Source: Rufibacter sp. DG15C | Lineage (GTDB): Bacteria > Bacteroidota > Bacteroidia > Cytophagales > Hymenobacteraceae | Reading direction: 5' to 3' | Assembly (NCBI RefSeq): GCF_001577755.1 | Contig: NZ_CP010776.1 | Span: 1-64,000, forward strand | Length of the DNA stretch: 64,000 nucleotides | In this document: positions 57,406 to 64,000 of the stretch, one piece after another | Layout: each line of letters opens with the position of its first letter | How positions within the stretch are numbered: the stretch's first letter is position 1 | Made by a program: the position numbers and the translations under genes | Notes under the pieces: generated by a model | What the model was told of the DNA's origin: nothing | Databases searched by the model: none | The model's input: the letters and a program-made list of their open reading frames with translations, nothing else

Positions 57406-60378
57406 CTACGCCAAGTTCTTAATGCAGACTTTAAAGGTTGATCCCTGCCCTACCACACTTTCAACGGTGACATATCCCCCTAGGGCTTCGGCTTGGGTTT
57501 TGACCAAATACAGGCCAAGACCTTTCCCGGCCACATGAAAGTGGAAGCGTTTATACAGGCCAAACAGGTTATTGCGCTCTTTCTCCATGTTAATGCCCAT
57601 CCCATTGTCTGCTACAGTAAAGCAGATGAGGTCCTCTTGTTGCTCTGCGGTTATCTTGATGCTGAGCGCACGGTCAGGCGACTTGTATTTAACGGCATTG
57701 GACACCAAGTTGGTTAAAATGCTGCTCACGTAGCTTCGGGCAGATTTTATCTCTTCAATCCCGTTCAAGTCAATCTGCACAAGCGGTTTGGTAGCGTTGG
57801 GTAAAATCTGCAACACCTGTTCTACCAGATCGCGAAGGTTTATCTTCTCGCGGGCGTCCTGCACTTCTCCCTGCAAGCTCAACAAGTCATTTAAGTCCCT
57901 AATGATGGTGTCCAGGCTTTGGGCGGTTTTCTTGAGTCCGTCAATTAAGGCACCCTGGGTCTCGCAATCCTGCTCATAGTTAAACAAGGACGTAAGCCCT
58001 AGAATATTGGCCACCGGTGACCGCAGGTTATGCGACACTATGTAGGTGAACTGCTCTAAGTGCCGGTTGCGGCGCAAGAGTTCTTCTGTCAATTGAATAC
58101 GCTCCTGTTCGGCTTTTTTCTGCTCTGTGATGACGGTCTCAATCACAATGAATTTCTTGCTATCAGTCCTTTCATCATAGATGGGCGTGACATCCAGTTT
58201 GGACCAATACAGGTCACCCGCTTTGTTTTTGTTCTGCACCTCCTGCACAAACGGTTCTTCAAACTGCAGTTTACTGCGGATCTCACGCACTGTGTTAGGG
58301 CCAGTTTCGGGGCCTGCCAGAAGGTCTCCAGGGCGTTTGCCTATCACTTCCTCCAGAGTATAGCCTGTAATGCGCGTAAAACCGTCATTCACCCACTCCA
58401 CCCGGGCTTGGTCATCTGTGATGTACACAGAGTTCACGGTCTTACTCGCCACCCAAGACAGCTTCTTCAACTCAGCCTCAGCGTTCTTACGGTCTGTGAT
58501 CTCTTTAAAGTAAATGGAAAGACCTTCTTCTGAGGGGTACACACTTACATCTAGCCAGAGCGCCAAACCAGGAGAGAAAAGCTCAAAGTGAGCAGATTCA
58601 CCCGAATCAAACACTTGTTGGTAGTACTCATAGAATCCGCCATACTCTGTCGGACTATAGATAGCCCTAATGTCCTGGCCAATCCAATCAGTGACCTTCA
58701 CATTTAAGACCCTTTCAAATTCTGAATTGATGTAGGTAAAGCGCCACTCTTTGTCAATGGTGAAAAAGGCATCTTTGATGCTCTCCAGAATATTATTGAG
58801 GCGCTTGGCCGTGGCCTCCTGCAACAACTGGTGCTTCTTAGAAATGGTGATGTCCTTTGCGATGCCGTGCACGCCCACCACCTCACCATTGATGACAATT
58901 GGGATTTCTGTGAAGCTGAAATACAGGTCCTCTTGGTTAGCGCCTTTCATGGCCGCTTCTGAAGAGATGGACTCCCCGCGCAACACCTTCTTAAAGTCTG
59001 CTTTGGTAACCTCTAAGTTTTCTGGCGTGGCAAAATTAAAGAGATGCTTTTGGAGTAACTCCTCATGGCTCAAGCCAAACAATTGAAGGGCCACTTTATT
59101 GGCAGACGTATAATACCCATAGGCATCCATGGAGTAGACGGCATCTGGGTTATAGTCAAACAAGGCTTTGTAGCGCTGGTTGCTTTCTTCTAATTGTAGT
59201 TCTGCCTTACGACGCTCAGAGATATCTCTGCTGTTTACAATAATCCCGTTAATGGAAGGCATGTTGACACAGTTGGTGGCATGAGATTCTAACCACCGCC
59301 ACTCACCATAACCGTCTTTGTACAAGAATGGGGTAGTATCTACCATCTCCCCTTGCAAGACCTTCTGCAGGCAGGCCATCACATCTTGGTGGTAGTCTGG
59401 GTGAATAAATTCAAAGGCATTTTTACCAATGAAATCTTCTGGCGCGATTCCTAGAATCTTGGTGCTATTAGAGCTAACAAACGTGTAATTGCCTTCTAAG
59501 GTAAGGATAGCAATCATGTCTGTCCCTTGGTGCAGCAAGGCCTGCAAGCGTTCTTCGTTTTCCTGCTGTACTTGGTTAAGCTGGGTAACTTCGGTGATGT
59601 CTCTTGCAATGCAATACACCCTTCCTGCTGCCTCTGAGTAGGAGGAGGACCATGACAGATAAACCAGGCTCCCGTCTTTACGACAATAGCGGTTCTTGAA
59701 ATTGTTGGTTATTTTATGGTGGCTGACAGCCTCAGTGTCTTTCTGGGTAATCTCAATGTCTTCCTGACAGATAAACTCAGTATAATGGTGGTTTATCAGT
59801 TCCTCAGGGCTGTACCCTAGGATAGATTCACAGGCCTTGTTCACCTGCAAGAAATTCCCGTTCAGGTCAAAGGTGCAGATTAGGTCAGCGGAGTGGTCAA
59901 GGACCAGTTGTAAATCCTTGAGCGAGTCCTCAGTGGCAAAGTAGCGCTCTCTTAACTTTTGCTGGGTGGCATAAAACTCGCGTTTATCCCGCACGTGCAC
60001 ACTTACCAACTGCTGTTTATTTGTTCCGGTAAAGACTCTGGCGTGCACCTCTACCGCAATTTTAGAGCCGTCTTGGTGCACCATGTTCAAGTCTCTTTTA
60101 GAAAAACCGCATGTCTCCCACTCCTGAATACACAGCCACCACCTAGGGTCATCTAAGTCCCTGATGCCTTCCCGCCCAATTTGCAGAAGCGTGTCTTTTT
60201 CCCTGCCAACCAGTTGGCACATGGCATCATTCACATACAAGAAGGCACCTTTGGTGTCAGCCAGAATTATGGGTTCTGGACTAAACTCTACCAAAGAGCC
60301 CATTAATGTCAAATCTACCAAGGAAGGAGGTTCCTGCTGCCCTATCGTATCTTCAAATCCTACTACTACCTTACCCAT
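57406..60378 (-). CDS. Multi-PAS hybrid-type sensor histidine kinase (orphan)
   Basis: Cytosolic sensor kinase of 990 aa with about six PAS/PAC units (roughly 25-130, 150-270, 280-395, 400-515, 530-650, 655-780). No membrane segment was found. The H-box is YIVSHNLRSPVANILGL with the phospho-His near residue 783. The ATPase domain has NLVSNAVKYKSP (N box), ADNGMGINME (G1) and GKGLGLYLVKTQAEALGG (G2). No receiver domain or response regulator is adjacent, so partners and signals are unknown. Confidence 0.93.
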   Translation of the reverse strand: MGKVVVGFEDTIGQQEPPSLVDLTLMGSLVEFSPEPIILADTKGAFLYVNDAMCQLVGREKDTLLQIGREGIRDLDDPRWWLCIQEWETCGFSKRDLNMVHQDGSKIAVEVHARVFTGTNKQQLVSVHVRDKREFYATQQKLRERYFATEDSLKDLQLVLDHSADLICTFDLNGNFLQVNKACESILGYSPEELINHHYTEFICQEDIEITQKDTEAVSHHKITNNFKNRYCRKDGSLVYLSWSSSYSEAAGRVYCIARDITEVTQLNQVQQENEERLQALLHQGTDMIAILTLEGNYTFVSSNSTKILGIAPEDFIGKNAFEFIHPDYHQDVMACLQKVLQGEMVDTTPFLYKDGYGEWRWLESHATNCVNMPSINGIIVNSRDISERRKAELQLEESNQRYKALFDYNPDAVYSMDAYGYYTSANKVALQLFGLSHEELLQKHLFNFATPENLEVTKADFKKVLRGESISSEAAMKGANQEDLYFSFTEIPIVINGEVVGVHGIAKDITISKKHQLLQEATAKRLNNILESIKDAFFTIDKEWRFTYINSEFERVLNVKVTDWIGQDIRAIYSPTEYGGFYEYYQQVFDSGESAHFELFSPGLALWLDVSVYPSEEGLSIYFKEITDRKNAEAELKKLSWVASKTVNSVYITDDQARVEWVNDGFTRITGYTLEEVIGKRPGDLLAGPETGPNTVREIRSKLQFEEPFVQEVQNKNKAGDLYWSKLDVTPIYDERTDSKKFIVIETVITEQKKAEQERIQLTEELLRRNRHLEQFTYIVSHNLRSPVANILGLTSLFNYEQDCETQGALIDGLKKTAQSLDTIIRDLNDLLSLQGEVQDAREKINLRDLVEQVLQILPNATKPLVQIDLNGIEEIKSARSYVSSILTNLVSNAVKYKSPDRALSIKITAEQQEDLICFTVADNGMGINMEKERNNLFGLYKRFHFHVAGKGLGLYLVKTQAEALGGYVTVESVVGQGSTFKVCIKNLA

Positions 60379-60744
60379 TCTTTTTTCCTAAGGAATTGCT
60401 ATGCTTGGAGGGGAACAAGTTAAACCACTCTGACAAAGCCACTTATTATGCAAATTTAACACCCTTTACACTAGCAAGTATCTAAATGGATTTAAATTGC
60501 GAGCTTAAGGAATAAATACTTCAAATACTCTATCTAAATAAGAATATCATCCAACTTCAACTGCTCTAACCTCTACCTTAAAAGGAATTTGTCAATATTT
60601 AAGTTCTTTAATAATTCATAAATCTAAGCTTTCTTCCCACTTCCCAGATTCTATCCAAAGAAAGGCACGTCTTCAATCCAGCGTATTTGAATTTTTCAAT
60701 TCAAGAGAATCACAAGAGAGCAATTTTATTCAATAGCGATAAAC
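60379..60744. other. Intergenic region upstream of the kinase
   Basis: AT-rich, no supported gene. It should contain the kinase promoter on the minus strand. Confidence 0.5.
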
Positions 60745-60782
60745 CGTTTTTGGCCTGTTTCTGAGAAAACAGGCCAAAAACG
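60745..60782. repeat. Dispersed palindrome, copy 18
   Basis: CGTTTTTGGCCTGTTTCTG with AGAAAACAGGCCAAAAACG. The arms are nearly perfect. It lies just before the amidohydrolase terminator. Confidence 0.92.
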
Positions 60783-60788
60783 GCATAA

Positions 60789-60820
60789 AAAAGAGAGCTA
60801 CCTTTTGGGCAGCTCTCTTT
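60789..60820 (-). terminator. Terminator of the amidohydrolase operon
   Basis: AAAGAGAGCT and AGCTCTCTTT pair, with a further GCCC/GGTA part in the loop. On the minus strand T residues follow. It lies 21 bp from the stop. Confidence 0.75.
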
Positions 60821-60840
60821 GAAGAATAGAAGCAAGTAGA

Positions 60841-62133
60841 TTATTTACCTACCTCATATTTGTTATTGAACTTCTCATACAAGTATTGTTGCTTGTCTGT
60901 GAGGTTGAGCTTGCGGCCTTGGATGAACGAGTGGCTTACTTTGTTGGTACGCATGTCCAGTAAGTCCCCTTCAGATACCACCAGTGTGGCGTCTTTCCCT
61001 ACTTCCAGCGAACCTACTTGCTGGTCTACCCCCAGAATCTTGGCGGCGTTCAAGGTCACAGAGGACAAGGCAGCTTCTTTGTCTAGACCAAAAGCCACGG
61101 CCGTACCGGCAATGAACGGCAAGTTACGCGTGCCGTGTAAGCTGGCGTCGTAGTCCAGGCAGAACAGGATCCCGGCCTTTTGCAAGTAGCCTGGCATCTT
61201 GTAGGGCAGGTACACATCATCGCCGGCTCTGGCCGGCAGCGCGTGCACTCCTGAATAGATGACCGGGATTTGGTTTTCCTTTAAGAAGTCAGCCACCATC
61301 AACGCGTCTCCGCCGCCTACTATGACCATGTTCTTGATCCCGGCCTTTTGCGCGAAGCGTACCGCCTCCACAATCTCTTTGCCGTAGTCTGCATGGATGA
61401 AGAGTTTCTTACTACCGTCAAACAAACCAGTCATAGAGGTCAGGCGCAGGTTCTGCTTGTCATTCTTCTGGTTTTTGTACACAGAAGCTTCAGAGAGCAG
61501 CGCTGTCAGTTGCTGCAGACCGGCATCACGCTGCTGTTTGCGTTGCACCGCCTGCGGCGAAGTATCCCCCATCTGCACCATGGCAGGCCATCTCAGATGA
61601 ATCCCACCATCGGCTTTGATCAAGGCGTCTTCCCAGTTCCAGGCGTCTAACTGCACTACTGAGGAAGATCCTGAGATCATGCCGCCCACCGGCGTCACCT
61701 GTGCCATCAAAACGCCATTGGAGCGCAAGGTGGGCGTAATGTCAGAATCCGTGTTATAGGCCACCACTGAGCGAACGTTCGGGTTGAAGATGCCCACTTC
61801 CTGCTGGTCCAACGTAGCGCGTACCGACTCTATCTCTGTCAAGCCAATCTGGGAGTTGGGCAGAATCAAGCCTGGGTAGATGTGCTTGCCCGCTACATCT
61901 ACTTTGTCATAGGCGGTGGCTCCGGCATTGAAACCTGAAGCTGGACCGGCGTAGGTAATCTTCCCGTTATCAAAGGCAATGGCGGCTTTTTCTATCACCT
62001 GCCCATTGCCTACGTGCAGGGTGGCACCAGTTAGCACCGTCGCTTTATTTTGCTTGACGGCGGGCACGGGCACTTGCGCCCAGGCGGTACTGCCTATCAA
62101 GAGCGATGCAAAGAGCAAGGCTGTCTTTTTCAT
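60841..62133 (-). CDS. Amidohydrolase-superfamily exported protein, second gene
   Basis: Exported protein of about 430 aa from ATG 62133 (MKKTALLFASLLIGSTAWAQ signal). Longer in-frame starts (62178, 62235) would overlap the upstream stop or hide the signal. A metal-dependent hydrolase body has GATLHVGNGQVIEKAAIAF, GKHIYPGLILPNSQIGLTEI, then AVAFGLDKEAALSSVTLNAA and VGSLEVGKDATLVVSEGDLL. The usual HxH motif after YPG is absent (LPNSQIG), so catalysis is doubtful. It may pair with the upstream amidohydrolase. Confidence 0.87.
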   Translation of the reverse strand: MKKTALLFASLLIGSTAWAQVPVPAVKQNKATVLTGATLHVGNGQVIEKAAIAFDNGKITYAGPASGFNAGATAYDKVDVAGKHIYPGLILPNSQIGLTEIESVRATLDQQEVGIFNPNVRSVVAYNTDSDITPTLRSNGVLMAQVTPVGGMISGSSSVVQLDAWNWEDALIKADGGIHLRWPAMVQMGDTSPQAVQRKQQRDAGLQQLTALLSEASVYKNQKNDKQNLRLTSMTGLFDGSKKLFIHADYGKEIVEAVRFAQKAGIKNMVIVGGGDALMVADFLKENQIPVIYSGVHALPARAGDDVYLPYKMPGYLQKAGILFCLDYDASLHGTRNLPFIAGTAVAFGLDKEAALSSVTLNAAKILGVDQQVGSLEVGKDATLVVSEGDLLDMRTNKVSHSFIQGRKLNLTDKQQYLYEKFNNKYEVGK

Positions 62134-62191
62134 GTTGGTTTTTTTATTGGATACCACAGAGGTTTCTTTCAAATGCATGGGTAGGTCCTCC

Positions 62192-64000
62192 TTAGTTTTT
62201 GTGGTATTCAGATTCATACAAAGTCTCTTGCGCACTGTTGTCTACATCCTCACAATGCAACACCTGAGCGCCACGTCTACCGGCAGCCGGAGCCTGGGTT
62301 TTCTCGCCGCGGGCTTTGGCTGCCAGCATTTTCTGGATGATGCGCAGGCGTTCTTTCTCTTGATTGTCCTGTAGGTTCTTGTCCTGCTCTAAATCAAAGT
62401 AGGCGATGCCGTCTACAAAGGTTTTCTCAGGACGGGCGTAGATAGACAAGGGGTGCTCGTTCCATAACACCACATCGGCGTCCTTGCCGGGCTTCAAGCT
62501 GCCTACCTTGCTGTCAATGTGCAGGAGTTTGGCTGGGTTCAAGGTCACCATTTTCAACGCGTCTTCTTCCGACACGCCACCGTATTTCATCGTCTTGGCG
62601 GCCTCCTGGTTCAAGCGGCGGGCCATCTCAGCGTCATCTGAGTTGATGGCTGTGGTCACGCCCACGTTGTGCATGATGGCAGCGTTGTACGGGATGGCGT
62701 CTTTCACCTCCATTTTATAGGCCCACCAGTCAGAGAAGGTAGAAGCGCCAGCGCCGTGCTGTTTCATCTTATCTGCTACTTTATAGCCTTCCAGGATGTG
62801 CGTGAAGGTGTTCACGTTAAAGCCCATCTGGTCCGCTACCTTCATCATCATGTTGATCTCAGACTGCACATAAGAGTGGCAGGTGATGAAGCGCTTGTCG
62901 TTCAGAATTTCTACCAAGGCGTCTAGTTCTAAATCGCGGCGCGGGGCCGATGCTTTCTTCTGAGCCGACTTGGATAGTTTGTTATAGGCGTTCCAGGACT
63001 TTTCATATTCCTTGGCGCGCTGAAAGGCGTCAATCATCACTTGCTCTACGCCCATGCGGGTTTGCGGGAAACGGATGTTGTAGACCGGTGAGCGGTTGGA
63101 CTGCTTCACATTCTCGCCAAGTGCAAACTTGATGAACTGGTCAGCGCCCTGGAACATCAATTTCTCCGGCGCCTGGCCCCAACGCAATTTGATAATGGCG
63201 CTTTGGCCGCCAATAGGATTCGCCGAGCCATGCAACAACTGGGAAGTAGTCACGCCGCCCGCCAACTGACGGTAGATGTTCACCTGCTCATGGTTTACCA
63301 CATCACTCATGCGCACTTCTGAGGTCACAGACTGCGTACCCTCGTTCACACCGTCCAGGGCAATGTGTGAGTGCTCGTCAATGATGCCTGGGGTTACGTG
63401 CTTGCCGGTACCGTCAATGACTTTGGCATCCTTGGCCGAAAGGTTTTTACCCACCTGCGCAATCTTGCCGCCTCTCAGCAACACGTCTGCGTTCTCCAGC
63501 TTGCCTTCTTTCTCATTGGTCCAAAGGGTAGCATTCTTAATTAAAACAGCCTCAGAGCTTGGCATGGCCGTACGTCCAAAATCTGCGAACGGGTACACCA
63601 TGGCACCCATCTCAATTTTCTCAGCGGCTTTTGCGGCAGCTTCTTTCTTGGCCTGAGCCGTGGCAGCCTCCGCTAGTTGCGCAGACCATTTCACGGATTG
63701 CGCATCTGTATTCTGTCCTTCGCCCTGAAAACCTTTACCAGTGCTCCAGCCGCTTAGTCTAATGCTTTCCTTGCCATTCTTGGTAGGCGCAAATGCCAAC
63801 GTTACTTGGTCACCAGATAAGAAAAGAGTGCCTTTGATAGTATCTGTCGCGACGATCTTCACATCTGGCTTTTCGGCGGAGCCGCCAATGATCATTTTGC
63901 GCTCCGGCTGGTTACCAACCTTGAGAGTATAGACTCCTCTATAGTCACTTGGCGTCTCATTGATTCTATAAGACTCGCCTTGCACATAGTTTTCTAAGAG
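62192..64000 (-). CDS. Amidohydrolase-superfamily protein, first gene, partial at window end
   Basis: Continues past the window end; the visible part is about 600 aa and the open frame extends to 64000 (LENYVQGESYRI). An N-terminal beta domain precedes an imidazolonepropionase-like amidohydrolase domain. HVTPGIIDEHSHIALDG has the HxH metal site, a HSYVQSEI segment gives a further ligand, and TAINSDDAEMARR the likely Asp. It ends IQKMLAAKARGEKTQAPAAG. It overlaps or abuts the second amidohydrolase, and both are probably exported. Confidence 0.88.
   Translation of the reverse strand, partial: LLENYVQGESYRINETPSDYRGVYTLKVGNQPERKMIIGGSAEKPDVKIVATDTIKGTLFLSGDQVTLAFAPTKNGKESIRLSGWSTGKGFQGEGQNTDAQSVKWSAQLAEAATAQAKKEAAAKAAEKIEMGAMVYPFADFGRTAMPSSEAVLIKNATLWTNEKEGKLENADVLLRGGKIAQVGKNLSAKDAKVIDGTGKHVTPGIIDEHSHIALDGVNEGTQSVTSEVRMSDVVNHEQVNIYRQLAGGVTTSQLLHGSANPIGGQSAIIKLRWGQAPEKLMFQGADQFIKFALGENVKQSNRSPVYNIRFPQTRMGVEQVMIDAFQRAKEYEKSWNAYNKLSKSAQKKASAPRRDLELDALVEILNDKRFITCHSYVQSEINMMMKVADQMGFNVNTFTHILEGYKVADKMKQHGAGASTFSDWWAYKMEVKDAIPYNAAIMHNVGVTTAINSDDAEMARRLNQEAAKTMKYGGVSEEDALKMVTLNPAKLLHIDSKVGSLKPGKDADVVLWNEHPLSIYARPEKTFVDGIAYFDLEQDKNLQDNQEKERLRIIQKMLAAKARGEKTQAPAAGRRGAQVLHCEDVDNSAQETLYESEYHKN

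Noticed and set aside
595-60782. CRISPR array made of the repeated palindrome
   Set aside because: Copies are kilobases apart with no regular spacers and no cas genes.

Overview
The window looks like a Bacteroidota chromosome, order Cytophagales, probably a red-pigmented Hymenobacteraceae member of the Rufibacter/Pontibacter type. This genus-level guess is inference. It rests on TAnnTTTG (-7) promoter boxes, a TonB-dependent receptor with a carboxypeptidase-like N-terminus, HYC_CC_PP, DUF5777 and CHRD proteins, and a keto/hydroxy-carotenoid operon.

Layout. 1-7343 (minus) is a dcw cell-wall/division cluster: mraZ, rsmH, ftsL-like, a PASTA penicillin-binding protein, murE, mraY, murD (partial). 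The first 1.9 kb carries three one-base indels that break mraY twice and murD once; these are probably sequence errors. 7344-7672 is a dense regulatory region with a MraZ-type operator, four clustered DnaA boxes (candidate oriC or DnaA control point), a second set of MraZ-like boxes and divergent promoters. 7673-10947 (plus) is a metal-handling module: HYC_CC_PP-like protein, TonB receptor and secreted HMA protein. An M1 peptidase follows. 13176-20566 (minus) is a nine-gene carotenoid operon (crtZ, CarH-like MerR, ECF sigma, crtI, crtB, unknown, crtYcd, ispH, crtW). It predicts ketolated, hydroxylated beta-carotene and light control through a B12 photoreceptor. 20768-26959 is housekeeping: enoyl-CoA hydratase, ComEC, PhoH, SAM hydrolase, monooxygenase, HscB.

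27006-34791 is a candidate genomic island. It starts at tRNA-Leu(CAA), ends at a 55-bp imperfect copy of the tRNA 3' end plus terminator, and carries eight redox/stress genes around an HxlR regulator; no integrase was seen. 34941-41957 holds a small lipoprotein, a tripartite RND efflux operon and a small unknown protein. 42225-49351 is mainly a sulfur module: persulfide dioxygenase-rhodanese, Crp/Fnr regulator, TauE, two half-size YeeE/YedE proteins, MFS, TlpA. Three promoters there share a GTnAC(C/T)nnAGTCAC operator at exactly the same distance from the -7 box. 49912-64000 has a universal stress protein, a sugar dehydrogenase, a DUF5777/YceI/cytochrome c/CHRD operon, a sigma/anti-sigma-barrel pair, a multi-PAS kinase and two amidohydrolases (the last runs off the window).

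The most striking feature is a dispersed palindrome of about 38 bp, with 18 good copies and one degenerate copy in murE. Most lie just after stop codons. At least four lie inside predicted protein-coding sequence (crtW, comEC twice, an anti-sigma-like barrel protein) and are read in all three frames. This resembles Rickettsia palindromic elements. The arms covary between copies and in places extend into flanking sequence.
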